Assembly (NCBI RefSeq): GCF_002836415.1
Contig: NZ_PJBP01000164.1
Location: 1 to 54,248 of the forward strand
Length of the DNA stretch: 54,248 nucleotides
Direction: 5' to 3'
Source of the DNA: Psychromonas sp. MB-3u-54
Lineage (GTDB): Bacteria > Pseudomonadota > Gammaproteobacteria > Enterobacterales > Psychromonadaceae
The position numbers and the translations under genes were made by a program. Positions 11,101-20,157 of the stretch are shown in pieces. The notes under the pieces were generated by a model. The model saw nothing but the letters and a program-made list of their open reading frames with translations. It made no database searches and was not told the origin of the DNA. Positions within the stretch are counted from its first letter, which is position 1. Each line of letters begins with the position of its first letter.

Positions 11101-12910
11101 AACGTATACGTAAAATGCTTGATACGCCCGGAGAGATAATCTTCTGTTTATATAAACTGTCCATAAAACGACTTTCAGAGAGCATATAACCGCGTTTATC
11201 TACTGCATAAATTTTACCCGATTTCTCTAAGCCCAGATTCGAAAAAAATGACGAATATTCTTTGTTAATGTCAAAAGCAACACTCAATAATGCCTGTACA
11301 TTTCCAGCCGTATCGCGGATCGGCTCAACAAGATAAACCGACGGCGGTTTATCTAAGACCGAGTGCTGACCATCAAAATCAGACCACACCGGTGGAATAA
11401 ATATGGGGTCACCCGTTAAGGCTTTTGCAAACAGTGATGGGCGATAGATTTGTATCGGACTGGTTTTATCGATGATATTTGAATCAGTATTGACTAAATA
11501 TTCCCCCTTCAAATTGAGAAGGGCATAATGAGGATAATAATTGAGTGGATTTTGCTGTTTATCAAACCAGGCAGACAATAATATTTTTGTTTGTTTCACT
11601 TGTTGGTTATTACTGCTTTGCCGAGCCGATATCAGTTGCCCCACGGTATTTTTAAAATAGGAGGTATTAATATTATTTTTAATAGCGGTACGTTCCTTGG
11701 CATACCAATAATCAAATCTTTTTTCGACGTTCTTATTTGTTACCCGCAAACTTTCCTGCTGCGCGTTTGCAAGCTGTTGTTTGAATTGTTCAAAATACAA
11801 ACCCAAAGCAATAAAGGTACCTAAAAATAACAGGGAAATAAGGATGAAATAAATCAGTCTAAATCTGCGGGTTTCAAATTTATTAACCAGAATGCCGAGG
11901 TAACGATATACAAGTACTAGCACGAGGCAAATAATCACGGCGAAAATCAATGCATTAATTAACCATGAAGAATAACTATTACTAACTTCTACTTCAGAAT
12001 CATGGTGATCAGCCAGCCAATCAATTAATAACTGACTAAAGTAACCCTTCCCCAGGCGTTTAATATTGTTATTAAGCAACTCAACCAGTTCGGGTTTATT
12101 TTTATTAACACAAAAACCCATTGATATTTCCGGTGTATCAACCAGCGGCAACACGCGCAGATTAGTAATACCCTGTTGCTGGACAAAAAAATCATTTACA
12201 AATGAGAAGGCAATAAAACCGTCTAAGACTCCCTCATTGACCATATTAAGACCCGCTTCGCTGTTGGGAACGCTGACAGCATTACCCTGGCCAACAATAC
12301 TTTCTGCAACTTTGATTGACGCGTAAGCACGGGGCACCGCAATTTTCGCATCCTTAGGAATGTCCCCCACTGCTCGATAGACACTGTTTTTATTGATCAC
12401 AAGAATAGGCCTAAGGGTGATAAAAGGGTCAGTAAATAACATCGCACCCTCGCGATCCTCCGTTTTAGCACAGAAGGTGATCACATCAATTTTATTTTCC
12501 TGAAGCTTGGTGATTTGCTCGGCAAAAGTACCCTGCGAAACGACCTGCAGGCTAACAGGCAGCAGGCGCGAGAATTCGGCTCTAATCTGTTCACCCACCC
12601 CGAGGGATTTTCCATTTTTATCAATATAATCAAATGGCGGGAAACGCGCTTCGATCCCTACAGAGATAATCGGATGCTGCTTTACCCACGCAATTTTAGC
12701 GTCATTTCCCCAGGCCATTTTATGCGTGTTGCTATAGAACAATTCACTTAAGGGCACGGTTTGGTTGGTAGCAGTGTCAAACCAATCATTGACGCGCGCG
12801 GCTGTGTTTGTGGTCGGAGAGATTTCATCATTGGCATCGGCTGCATTACCGATACCGGAACTCACCAATACACACAGAAGAAAAAGTATAGAGAAAGGGA
12901 TAACTCTCAT
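8144..12910 (-). CDS. BvgS-like hybrid sensor histidine kinase with periplasmic solute-binding domain
   Basis: This 1588-residue membrane phosphorelay sensor has, in order: a signal peptide (1-23), a periplasmic SBP_bac_3-type solute-binding domain (about 70-300), a membrane segment (about 315-337), a second one (about 350-373), an extracytoplasmic region that looks like a double Cache domain (about 375-660), a membrane segment (about 665-690), two PAS domains (about 725-970), HisKA with His993 in MSHEIRTPMNAIIG, HATPase_c with TGLGLSI, a receiver with Asp1288 in LMDMQMP, and an HPt domain with His1436 in AHSLKGAAG. The layout allows a His-Asp-His relay to the coupled HD-GYP regulator, converting a periplasmic ligand signal into lower cyclic di-GMP. 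The ligand is unknown; the binding domain is of the amino-acid type. Confidence 0.93.
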   Translation of the reverse strand: MRVIPFSILFLLCVLVSSGIGNAADANDEISPTTNTAARVNDWFDTATNQTVPLSELFYSNTHKMAWGNDAKIAWVKQHPIISVGIEARFPPFDYIDKNGKSLGVGEQIRAEFSRLLPVSLQVVSQGTFAEQITKLQENKIDVITFCAKTEDREGAMLFTDPFITLRPILVINKNSVYRAVGDIPKDAKIAVPRAYASIKVAESIVGQGNAVSVPNSEAGLNMVNEGVLDGFIAFSFVNDFFVQQQGITNLRVLPLVDTPEISMGFCVNKNKPELVELLNNNIKRLGKGYFSQLLIDWLADHHDSEVEVSNSYSSWLINALIFAVIICLVLVLVYRYLGILVNKFETRRFRLIYFILISLLFLGTFIALGLYFEQFKQQLANAQQESLRVTNKNVEKRFDYWYAKERTAIKNNINTSYFKNTVGQLISARQSSNNQQVKQTKILLSAWFDKQQNPLNYYPHYALLNLKGEYLVNTDSNIIDKTSPIQIYRPSLFAKALTGDPIFIPPVWSDFDGQHSVLDKPPSVYLVEPIRDTAGNVQALLSVAFDINKEYSSFFSNLGLEKSGKIYAVDKRGYMLSESRFMDSLYKQKIISPGVSSILRIRLPDPKNNPVVQSALLESSHYNIAGYKDYLGNTVTGRWLWLNKFNLMLVSEVNNNETYHYYNQLRNIIFVIMLVSMGLVSGLSLFIMMLSYRSTALSRDSKNKLSALVNRRTRELLNAEYKNSMIVNNVVDGIFGVDQRGKIVFFNASAEKLLGYREQEVFNRDYREVIYNNHPAEAQSWQALRTQILTCIHTAQDKQIDQDYFFSRAGKKIPVTYSISVIKDKASYFKAVITFHSISDQALEAQKMQRLLTSLPVATFLINKNRKIIEVNIAGQKLLGYEKKEMINKEMKTFIPKERLDEHLKNMDEYFSAPKSVHIGKDKRVTVQRKSGQIIDVEFFFTPVELEKETIFVVSMLDITEANQAKNLLLKAKGLADDASRSKSEFLANMSHEIRTPMNAIIGMSQLALEGFLQDKECNYITKVHSEATSLLGILNDILDYSKMEAGKLELEKRPFNLSSLFDSVSTIFALKVRKKGITLFYRIEKDVPLYLLGDALRLKQIFVNLVSNAVKFTEQGEIVLTVSVAECDAANIKLQISVRDNGIGMTAEQQSKLFRAFSQADASTTRKYGGTGLGLSICKNLVTLMGGDIWIESREGAGSEFLFTVGLEIDLNRGDNGVVDTEYKGEMQSQQTLLGAHILLVEDNVLNQELATALLKGKGIRVSHASDGAIAVEKARRHNYHAILMDMQMPVMDGYRATATIRQFNKKIPIIAMTANVMDGERGRVTDAGMNDYISKPIDVSLMFKVLVKWIDLDPQKETKSMIFSTDQGFESLIDCLAHFNEIDKKSGLAVCADSVDLYISILTKFKALNIHFSADFKQLCLAFEWQNAQRMAHSLKGAAGNIGATGLYRHCHNLEQACQNNDNAQDIDKLVAQVDTHLSKVIDEIVVMQTSQAKQQQPVLVNEKQLSPLEIQQKLQILRSLVDNFDTSALDIALQLTASISNQQALMLIREFIEQLENFNFDSAQLLLSELIKLLSGKCEQQDKK

Positions 12911-13237
12911 AGGTGCAAATCACTTTAATTAGTTCAAGATATTGATAAATATCGATAAGATGTCTTTTTTATGTTCACATGATACCTTTTCAACAAGTTA
13001 TTACAATAAACCAAAGCTTTATTTAACGCCTCAAATTTGCACTCAGCAGGAATATCATTAATCAGTAAAACCGTCGTCTTATTAGGAGAGCAAAAATGAG
13101 CGATTAACACTCAGGATGAGAAGATTAAACGCTCAGAATCATGACAGTAATACTTTTTACCGATCGTTATCCTTTGGGTGTAATATATTTTCTGTTAGCT
13201 TACTCTCTCTTTTCTTTATTTTTTAAAAGGTGCTCCT
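12911..13237. other. Divergent intergenic region between the hybrid kinase and argE
   Basis: These 327 bp hold the promoters of the leftward kinase operon and of argE. I see no clear ARG box, riboswitch or coding remnant. The ribosome binding site for argE, AAAAGG, lies about 8 bp before ATG 13238. Confidence 0.5.
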
Positions 13238-14386
13238 ATGGCTTTACCTACTTTTTTAAACCTCTACAAAGATCTTATTTCGATCCCGTCCATCAGTTCA
13301 ACGGATCCATCCTGGGATCAAAGTAACTTAAACGTTATTAATCAGCTTGCCAGCTGGTTAGAAGAGTTGGGCTTTAAAAGTGAGATACAAGCTGTCCGCA
13401 GTGCGCCCGGAAAATATAATTTGATCGCCACACTCGGTGAGGGTGATGGGGGGTTATTACTCGCCGGTCATACGGATACAGTCCCCTACGATGCCGGCAA
13501 GTGGACAACGGATCCTTTTACATTGACCGAAAAAGACAATCGTTTATATGGTCTGGGCAGCATTGATATGAAAGGTTTTTTTGCCTTTGTTATTGAGGTT
13601 TTAAAAGAGATAGATATCAATAAACTGAATAAACCCCTGCGTATTTTAGCAACCGCAGATGAAGAAACCACTATGGCCGGTGCGCAGGAGATAGCCGAGC
13701 AAAAAACCTTCCGCCCCGATTATGCCGTGATTGGCGAACCGACGGGAATGGCGCCTGTTACCATGCATAAAGGCCATATGTCAGAGGGTATACGCATTAC
13801 CGGCAGCAGCGGGCACAGTTCAGATCCGGATAAAGGCCTGAACGCAATTGAAATAATGCATTTAGTGATTGGAGAATTAAAGAAAGTACAGCAGCGGTTT
13901 AAAGAAAAATACCACAATCCTCACTTTGATGTGCCCTATCCAACCCTTAATTTCGGATCAATAAGTGGCGGTGACAGCCCCAACCGAATTTGCGGCTGCT
14001 GTGAATTGCACATTGATATGCGCCCTATTCCGGGCATTACCACCAGCGAGCTATTTATTACCGTCAAACAGGCTTTGTCTGAAATTGAAAAGCGCTACCC
14101 TAAAAGTGTAGAGGTCTACCATTTACATGAGCCCATTCCTTCATATCAATGCCCGGAACATTCCGATCTGATTAATCGCGCTGAAATTTTCACCGGTAAC
14201 CCAGCACAAAGCGCTAATTACTGTACCGAAGCCCCTTTTATACAACAGCTTGGCTGCGATACCATCATTTTAGGACCGGGACACATAACCCAAGCCCACC
14301 AGCCCAATGAGTATTTAGATCTTTCCTTTGTCAAACCCACCAAAGAGGTAATTAAAAAATTAATTACGCACTATTGTGTAACTTAA
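13238..14386 (+). CDS. argE: Acetylornithine deacetylase
   Basis: This 382-residue M20-family metallohydrolase removes acetate from N-acetylornithine to give ornithine. The first zinc ligand is in [11 protein letters not shown], the bridging aspartate in [10 protein letters not shown], and the catalytic glutamates in [24 protein letters not shown] matches ArgE. The gene reads away from the argC operon, the divergon known from Vibrio and relatives, but here the two are separated by the kinase and HD-GYP genes. ppc follows, as in Vibrio cholerae. An ArgE enzyme together with an acetylglutamate synthase domain indicates the linear, non-recycling acetyl pathway. Confidence 0.96.
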   Translation: MALPTFLNLYKDLISIPSISSTDPSWDQSNLNVINQLASWLEELGFKSEIQAVRSAPGKYNLIATLGEGDGGLLLAGHTDTVPYDAGKWTTDPFTLTEKDNRLYGLGSIDMKGFFAFVIEVLKEIDINKLNKPLRILATADEETTMAGAQEIAEQKTFRPDYAVIGEPTGMAPVTMHKGHMSEGIRITGSSGHSSDPDKGLNAIEIMHLVIGELKKVQQRFKEKYHNPHFDVPYPTLNFGSISGGDSPNRICGCCELHIDMRPIPGITTSELFITVKQALSEIEKRYPKSVEVYHLHEPIPSYQCPEHSDLINRAEIFTGNPAQSANYCTEAPFIQQLGCDTIILGPGHITQAHQPNEYLDLSFVKPTKEVIKKLITHYCVT

Positions 14387-14400
14387 TTACCTAATGACGT

Positions 14401-14462
14401 TATCAGATCAAATAAAGACCTTTTTTTGTGATGGAACGTTGACTGCAGGTCTTTATCTGATA
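14401..14462 (+). terminator. Probable argE terminator with a large loop
   Basis: TATCAGAT...AAAGACC (14401-14420, with a short bulge) pairs with GGTCTTTATCTGATA (14448-14462) around a 27-base loop. A T-rich run follows. It lies just after argE and before the ppc ribosome binding site. The large loop makes it weaker than a classic terminator. Confidence 0.45.
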
Positions 14463-14529
14463 GTTTATTGTTATTATTTTATTTTTTATATGATTTTTGT
14501 GTAATTTTATTACCAATTCGGAGGAGCAT

Positions 14530-17166
14530 ATGACAGAAGAATATTCAAATTTACGCAGTAACGTCGGTTTATTAGGACAGCTGCTTGGTAAAAGCATCGA
14601 TGGTCATCTCGGTAAAGCGTTTCTGGATAAAATAGAAACTATTCGCCAACTATCCAAATCATCCCGTGCCGGTAATCAACAGGACGGTGTAACGCTGATC
14701 GATATGTTGACCCATCTTTCCGATGATGAATTAGTTCCTGTTGCGCGCGCTTTTACCCACTTTCTAAACCTGGCGAATATCGCTGAGCAGTTTCATGGTA
14801 TTTCTCGACACTGCGACAGTGGGGTCTGTGCACCGGATCCCATCAAAGATTTAATGAGCAAATTTAAAAATTCCGATTTATCGCAGCAGGAAATGCAGCA
14901 GAGCGTTAATGAATTAAAAATGGAAATGGTACTGACCGCTCACCCTACGGAAATAACGCGGCGCACCCTTATCCATAAGCATATCGCCATTAATGACTGT
15001 CTGAGTTATTTAGAAATTAGCGATATTTCAGATAAAGAACGCGATCTTTTGTTAAATCGTTTAGAGCAGTTAATAACCCAAGCATGGCATACCAATGATA
15101 TTCGCCAAAAGCGTCCGACGCCGGTAGATGAAGCTAAATGGGGATTTGCGACCATTGAAAAAAGTTTATGGCAGGCTGTTCCGCAATTTATTCGCGATCT
15201 GGAAAGTGAATTACAAAGTGGTCTGGGTTTATCACTACCACTTGAAGCTTCTCCGATCACTTTTACCTCATGGATGGGCGGTGACCGAGACGGCAACCCT
15301 TTTGTAACCGCCAAAGTAACCCAGGAAGTATTGTTATCCAGCCGTTGGGTCGCGGTCAGTTTATACCTTAAAGATATTAGCCAACTCACCGATGAGTTAT
15401 CAATGGATAACTGCGATCCAGCTCTTCGAGCAGTGGTTGGAGAAGATACGGCTGAACCTTACCGTGCTGTGTTACGCAAATTACGCACGCAATTAAAAGA
15501 AACCTTAGCATCCTTAAGTGCCACTTTGCAGGATCAGCGCAGTGATGAGCAAGATATCATCACCACCAGCAAACAATTAAAAGAACCGCTGCTTTTATGC
15601 TATCACTCCCTTAAGAATATGGGGATGGATTCCATTGCCGAGGGTTTAATTTTAGATATTTTACGCCGCCTCAACTGTTTTGGTATCAACCTGTTAAAAC
15701 TGGACATCCGTCAGGATGCTGAACGCCACGGTAATACATTATCGGAATTAACCCGCTACCTGGGCATTGGTGATTACAATGCCTGGAATGAAGAAGATAA
15801 GCAGGCCTTTTTACTGCAGGAACTTAATAATAAGCGCCCACTATTTCCAACGAAGTGGAGCCCATCTGTAGAAGTACAGGAAGTATTAGATACCTGTAAA
15901 GTTATTGCGCAAACAGATCCTGAAGCCTTAGGTATCTATATTATCTCTATGGCACGCCAGGCATCCGATGTACTGGCTGTACAGTTAATATTAAAAGAAG
16001 TGGGCTGCCCGTTCCGTATTCCTGTTGCGCCGTTATTCGAAACCCTTGACGATTTGAATAACTCGGCAGCAGTGATGAAGCGCTTGTTTGCTATCGACTG
16101 GTATCGTGGTTACATCAATGGTGTACAGCATGTCATGATCGGTTACTCCGATTCAGCCAAAGATGCGGGAGTGATCGCCGCCAACTGGGCACAATATACA
16201 TCGCAGGAAGCATTGGTTAAACTCAGTGCCGAAAATGATATCAATCTGGTTTTATTCCACGGACGTGGCGGCACAATAGGTCGTGGCGGTGCGCCAGCTC
16301 GTCAAGCCTTATTATCACAACCCCCGGGCTCGTTAAAAGGTGGTTTACGGGTCACTGAACAGGGAGAGATGATCCGCTTTAAATTTGGTTTACCGAAAGT
16401 AGCAGTACAAAGTTTAAACCAATATGCCGCTGCAGTGTTAGAAGCGAACCTGCTGCCGCCACCGGCACCAAAACAGGAATGGCGTGACGTAATGGAGCAG
16501 TTTTCAGATCAGTCTTGTCAGGAATACCGTCATTTTGTGCGCGAAGAGCCGGATTTTGTTCCCTACTTCCGCAGCGTAACACCGGAAGTTGAACTTGGTA
16601 AGTTAGCCTTGGGCAGTCGTCCTGCTAAGCGTAAACCAACGGGTGGCATTGAAAGCTTGCGCGCTATTCCCTGGATTTTCGCCTGGAGTCAAAATCGTTT
16701 AATGTTGCCGGCATGGCTCGGGGCAGGTACTTCACTGAAAACATTATTGAATGAAGGAAAAAAACCGCTGCTTCAGGAGATGTATCAACACTGGCCATTT
16801 TTCCACACCCGTTTAGAAATGTTTGAAATGGTATTTTTAAAAGCGGATGAGGAATTAACTAAATTCTACGAAGAACGCCTGGTGCCAAAAGAATTATGGC
16901 CACTCGGACAACGTTTACGTGATAACCTCACACTCACTCGAGAGACCGTTTTAGAAACTATTCCAGATCATCAATTGATGCAGGAACAGCCTTGGATTAA
17001 GGAGTCTATTTCACTGCGTAACCCTTATGTTGATCCGCTCAACATGCTACAAGCAGAGCTCCTTTCCCGTTCACGCGAAAATGGTGATGAAATATGCCCG
17101 GTGGTCGATCAGGCACTGATGGTCACTATTGCAGGTATTGCAGCAGGACTTCGTAATACCGGTTAA
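14530..17166 (+). CDS. ppc: Phosphoenolpyruvate carboxylase
   Basis: This 878-residue cytosolic enzyme carboxylates phosphoenolpyruvate to oxaloacetate, refilling the TCA cycle and feeding aspartate (also a substrate of ArgG). The active-site histidine is in [12 protein letters not shown], the second signature is [13 protein letters not shown], and the glycine-rich loop is [13 protein letters not shown]. The C terminus RNTG matches the family ending. I use ATG 14530, preceded by GGAGGAG; the in-frame start at 14497 lies upstream of that site. Length is close to the E. coli enzyme (883). A short hairpin follows the stop. Confidence 0.97.
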   Translation: MTEEYSNLRSNVGLLGQLLGKSIDGHLGKAFLDKIETIRQLSKSSRAGNQQDGVTLIDMLTHLSDDELVPVARAFTHFLNLANIAEQFHGISRHCDSGVCAPDPIKDLMSKFKNSDLSQQEMQQSVNELKMEMVLTAHPTEITRRTLIHKHIAINDCLSYLEISDISDKERDLLLNRLEQLITQAWHTNDIRQKRPTPVDEAKWGFATIEKSLWQAVPQFIRDLESELQSGLGLSLPLEASPITFTSWMGGDRDGNPFVTAKVTQEVLLSSRWVAVSLYLKDISQLTDELSMDNCDPALRAVVGEDTAEPYRAVLRKLRTQLKETLASLSATLQDQRSDEQDIITTSKQLKEPLLLCYHSLKNMGMDSIAEGLILDILRRLNCFGINLLKLDIRQDAERHGNTLSELTRYLGIGDYNAWNEEDKQAFLLQELNNKRPLFPTKWSPSVEVQEVLDTCKVIAQTDPEALGIYIISMARQASDVLAVQLILKEVGCPFRIPVAPLFETLDDLNNSAAVMKRLFAIDWYRGYINGVQHVMIGYSDSAKDAGVIAANWAQYTSQEALVKLSAENDINLVLFHGRGGTIGRGGAPARQALLSQPPGSLKGGLRVTEQGEMIRFKFGLPKVAVQSLNQYAAAVLEANLLPPPAPKQEWRDVMEQFSDQSCQEYRHFVREEPDFVPYFRSVTPEVELGKLALGSRPAKRKPTGGIESLRAIPWIFAWSQNRLMLPAWLGAGTSLKTLLNEGKKPLLQEMYQHWPFFHTRLEMFEMVFLKADEELTKFYEERLVPKELWPLGQRLRDNLTLTRETVLETIPDHQLMQEQPWIKESISLRNPYVDPLNMLQAELLSRSRENGDEICPVVDQALMVTIAGIAAGLRNTG

Positions 17167-17176
17167 ACAGAAAATA

Positions 17177-17201
17177 AGGTGCCGGTCTGTAGCCGGCATC
17201 T
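17177..17201 (+). terminator. Probable ppc terminator
   Basis: AGGTGCCGG pairs with CCGGCATCT (one G-U pair) around a 7-base loop, starting 11 bp after the ppc stop. The following TATACCTTTT is only a weak U-tract. Confidence 0.5.
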
Positions 17202-17337
17202 ATACCTTTTCCTGCCTGATAAGATAAGTCGTAATACAATCATTTATTTATCGCCCTGCTATCGGGTATAATAATACCCCATGCGTTATTTAACGCATTT
17301 TACAGTTAACAAAAAATTCCTGAACAAGAGAGTTACC

Positions 17338-17574
17338 ATGAGCGAAGAGAAAATACAGGCGTTAAATACCCTAGGCTTACGCTGCCCAGAGCCTGTCATG
17401 ATGCTCCGTAAGACCGTAAGAAGAATGCAGGAAGGAGAATTATTAAGCGTTATTGCCGATGATCCGGCAACCACTCGAGATATCCCCAGTTTTTGCCGGT
17501 TTATGGATCATACTTTAGTTGAAGTCGACATTCAGCAAGTGCCGTACCGCTATTTAATCCGTAAAGGCGCTTAG
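17338..17574 (+). CDS. tusA: Sulfurtransferase TusA
   Basis: This 78-residue sulfur-relay protein accepts persulfide sulfur from IscS and passes it to TusBCD for 2-thiouridine formation in tRNA. The Cys-Pro motif is LRCPEPVM with the active cysteine at residue 16, and [16 protein letters not shown] and PYRYLIRKG follow E. coli TusA very closely. ATG 17338, after an AGAGAG ribosome binding site, gives the family start; the in-frame ATG at 17281 would add 19 residues without counterpart. It stands alone after ppc. Confidence 0.96.
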   Translation: MSEEKIQALNTLGLRCPEPVMMLRKTVRRMQEGELLSVIADDPATTRDIPSFCRFMDHTLVEVDIQQVPYRYLIRKGA

Positions 17575-17589
17575 ATTCACTAAGCGCTT
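17565..17589 (+). terminator. Probable tusA terminator overlapping its stop codon
   Basis: AGGCGCTTAG (ending in the TAG stop) pairs with CTAAGCGCTT through a 5-base loop, with one G-U pair. The downstream T-rich stretch is imperfect. Confidence 0.5.
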
Positions 17590-17966
17590 GTAAAACAATA
17601 ACTTTTCTTAGTTGGATCATTCATCTACTGCTTTAAAACCTAATTAATCATCTGAGCTTAAGTTTATTGGTACTCGTTGATCCGTCCGGTTACTCAGTTT
17701 TAAAAAACGCAGGATTGACCACTTCATAAATCATATTAACCTTATCCTAAATGTTTGAATACGCCACAAAATCACCTTCATGAAAACGTCGCCAGCTATG
17801 GACCGAGAAGGCATTATGTTTCCTGAATGGCGGCACAGGGGTATGATTATTTTACAAAATAATTTCAAGCACGGCGCAAAGTACTAAGCCATTTGTTACC
17901 CTTATAGAAAAGTAACCCATCGCGGCTGGATCTTTTAATTGGCCGTTAATCTAAGGAAGTACAGCT
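17590..17966. other. Gene-poor intergenic region
   Basis: Only a short open frame of about 35 codons (near 17780-17887) is visible, with no recognisable motif or clear ribosome binding site. No RNA structure stands out. It probably carries the promoter of the following SDR gene and decayed sequence. Confidence 0.4.
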
Positions 17967-18650
17967 ATGAACTATCAAACGGTATTTATTACCGGTGCGA
18001 CAAAAGGCCTGGGTCGAGCGCTAGTTATCGATCTCTGCAGCAAAGGATATCGCGTTTTTGCCAGCGGACGTGATGAAACACAGCTGCAGCAACTTATGCA
18101 GCAAACAGGCTGCTTAGGGGCCAGTTGCGACCTCAGCCAAGCTGAAGCTGCAGTAGCGCTTTTTCAGAAAGCCACAAAAGCGCTGGGCCATATTGATGTA
18201 CTTATCAATAATGCCGGCATGAATTCACGAAAATGTGAATTAGCCGAGACGACACTGGAGGAGTTTGAGCAACAATATGCCATCAATTTGCGTGCACCTT
18301 ATCTGCTTTGCCGGGAAGCGATGCAGCAGATGTTACCTAAGAAGCACGGTTATATTATCAATATTGTCAGTACAGCAGCTAAACGCAGTAATCCGACCAT
18401 GAGTATTTATAGCACAATGAAACAGGGCTTTGCCGGGCTGAATAACGTTTTGATGAAAGAAGCACAGCCCCATGGGATCAAAGTGACCGCCGTTTACCCC
18501 GGAGGAATAAATACGACTTTCCGCGAGCAGGAACGTCCACAATACATGCAGCCTGCGAGCGTCGCAACGCTGGTCAGCCAATTACTCAGCAATCCCGTCG
18601 ATGTCGTGATACATGAATTGACTTGCCGTCCTATGGTTGAGCTGGAATAG
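17967..18650 (+). CDS. Short-chain dehydrogenase/reductase
   Basis: This 227-residue classical SDR has the NAD(P)-binding TGATKGLG (residues 10-17), NNAG near residue 84, a serine in the INIVST strand, and YSTMK as the catalytic Tyr-xxx-Lys. Arg40 in ASGRDE suggests NADP preference (inference). The substrate cannot be told from sequence. It is monocistronic: no gene within 300 bp on the same strand. AAGGAAG lies about 7 bp before ATG 17967. Confidence 0.85.
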   Translation: MNYQTVFITGATKGLGRALVIDLCSKGYRVFASGRDETQLQQLMQQTGCLGASCDLSQAEAAVALFQKATKALGHIDVLINNAGMNSRKCELAETTLEEFEQQYAINLRAPYLLCREAMQQMLPKKHGYIINIVSTAAKRSNPTMSIYSTMKQGFAGLNNVLMKEAQPHGIKVTAVYPGGINTTFREQERPQYMQPASVATLVSQLLSNPVDVVIHELTCRPMVELE

Positions 18651-18907
18651 TCAAAATTAAAAAAATTAATAACAAGAGAGAGTGACTCGGTTATATGAGC
18701 TGCCATTGCTGAAGCTTCGGGGATGAGTTTTTTATGTAAACGATATACCTTTGCCGATATGGGAGCTGTTTCTTTCGTACACCTTTGACGGTTCGATTAT
18801 GGTAATATTTTATTCACACTCGTATTGGTGCCTTTAAAATTTTAATATGGATAACTGGTCTCTTTAGAAAATAAGGTTGAAAAAAATTTGCGCCGGTTTT
18901 CTCTGAT

Positions 18908-19154
18908 AGCGAGATCCCCGGCGAGCACTTCGCGTTTTCTCCAGTCCGATAAAGAAGAAAAAGATAATCATCAAACCGTCATTAATAACGTGTTTAAGTG
19001 AAGCCTGCAGCTCGATATCACTCAGGAAAAAACCAATCTGCATATGCGTTAGCGTTTGATAGGTAGATGAATAATCTGAATTATTCCACCATGTTGCAAG
19101 CAGAAGAAACAGACTGGCCGTTGCCTGCGCACGGATAAAGTTTGAAAAAGGGGT
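18908..19154 (-). pseudogene. Decayed NhaA-type Na+/H+ antiporter, N-terminal remnant
   Basis: Read leftward, the sequence encodes FSNFIRAQATASLFLLLAT, NSDYSSTYQTL, VINDGLMIIFFFFIGLE and then, after a shift of frame near 18938, KREVLAGDL. This is the start of an NhaA antiporter (compare FFFFIGLEMKREL in the intact gene at 40794). There is a small internal deletion (LLLAT runs into WWNNSDYS), a frameshift equal to a 2-base loss, and no trace of the following 300 residues. It is a broken second nhaA. The intact copy differs too much for a recent tandem duplication. Confidence 0.8.
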
Positions 19155-19266
19155 TATCAAGACCACGGTGCAGTAAAGTTCGTTATACAAAAGTCAACAC
19201 CCGTAAAGGCTGGAAAAGTGTACAGCCAACGACTATAACGCCGCGCCTTCGACAGCACTTGTCGAG

Positions 19267-19581
19267 CTACGAAGCCAACTTCATTCCCACTATTCCGGCG
19301 ACTATCAACCCTAAACGGATTAGTTTTAAAACACTTAACGCTTCACCAAAAAGTAATACACTGGCTATCGCCGTACCGACTGTGCCTATACCAACCCAAA
19401 CGCCATAAGCCAGACTTAAAGGTAAGATTCTTAAGGACCAACCTAAAAGTGCAATACTGACAGCAAGAAATAATAACGTCACGATCGAGGCGAGCGGTTT
19501 ACTGAAGCCTTCGGTGTACTTTAAACCGACAGCCCAGGCGACTTCACTGAGCCCGGCAAGAAAGAGGATTAACCACGCCAT
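19267..19581 (-). CDS. sugE: SMR-family guanidinium exporter (SugE/Gdx)
   Basis: This 104-residue protein has four membrane segments and is of the small multidrug resistance family. Glu13 in LSEVAWAVGLKYTEGF is the proton/substrate site, and the SugE-type pattern WAVGLKYT...AYGVWVGIGTVG separates it from EmrE-type pumps. Relatives export guanidinium as dimers. I looked for a guanidine riboswitch upstream and saw none; instead a miniature element starts 14 bp before the start codon, which may have changed its promoter. The ORF ends just downstream of the nhaA remnant. Confidence 0.9.
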   Translation of the reverse strand: MAWLILFLAGLSEVAWAVGLKYTEGFSKPLASIVTLLFLAVSIALLGWSLRILPLSLAYGVWVGIGTVGTAIASVLLFGEALSVLKLIRLGLIVAGIVGMKLAS

Positions 19582-19594
19582 ATATTTAACCTTA

Positions 19595-19825
19595 TACCAA
19601 AAGAATTAATGAAGTGATCAATGATTGCGAAGGAAAAATTAGTACTAACAAGACGTAAGTTGCATTCGATCGTTATTCTCACTTCACAAAAATCGTCTGG
19701 AACGATTTTGAACAGCTTTAGCTGACCACGAAGTGGTGAAGAACTGGATGTTCTGAATAAAACTCACAACGCAGTTAGGGATAATTTTAACCAGCAAGGG
19801 TGATCACCTTTTAGTTCTTTTGGTA
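19595..19825. mobile_element. Miniature inverted-repeat element, copy 1 (231 bp, TTA duplication)
   Basis: The ends are TACCAAAAGAATTAATGAAG and, inverted, TGATCACCTTTTAGTTCTTTTGGTA. TTA flanks both sides (19592-19594 and 19826-19828). Its interior (TTAACCAGCAAGGGTGATCA, AACGCAGTTAGGG, CACGAAGTGGTGAAGAAC) is shared with the copy at 26743 in reverse orientation. No transposase frame is present. Confidence 0.85.
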
Positions 19826-19828
19826 TTA

Positions 19829-20157
19829 TATATGAGGCCGTCCCCTGAATTTGATAGAGCGGTGAGGTCGTCCTCACTTCCCGATTAAATTTCATTGAAT
19901 TTAGATAATAACGGTTCAATTACGGGTTGGCTAGCCAACCAGGCTGTAAAAAGTATTATTTTCAGGCACGAAGGACAACAGTAAAGGAAGCTGACAAATT
20001 AACGATTTTACTTCACATAATCATAATAAGGCGCGGGGAAACGATCGCAAAAAAATGATAAAGTCATTAAAACATAATCACAAAGCTTGTCTCCTCTGCC
20101 ACATTGAGCATATTGTTCAATGTGGAATATCAGCGATTGAACCTAAGGACTAAATTC
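19829..20157. other. Intergenic region before the GGDEF-EAL gene
   Basis: Apart from the promoter and ribosome binding site (AAGGAC) of the following gene, I see nothing that can be assigned here. Confidence 0.4.

Noticed and set aside
13141..13326. 61-codon frame upstream of and overlapping argE
   Set aside because: It is in another frame, without ribosome binding site or recognisable motif.
14497..14529. Longer N terminus for ppc
   Set aside because: The stretch includes the GGAGGAG ribosome binding site for ATG 14530.
18864..19190. 108-codon leftward frame as an intact gene
   Set aside because: It is the N-terminal piece of NhaA with a deletion and a frameshift; the tail after GLE is out of frame.
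19582..19830. Guanidine riboswitch before sugE
   Set aside because: I looked for paired short hairpins with ACGR loops on the minus strand and found none; the region is filled by a miniature element.
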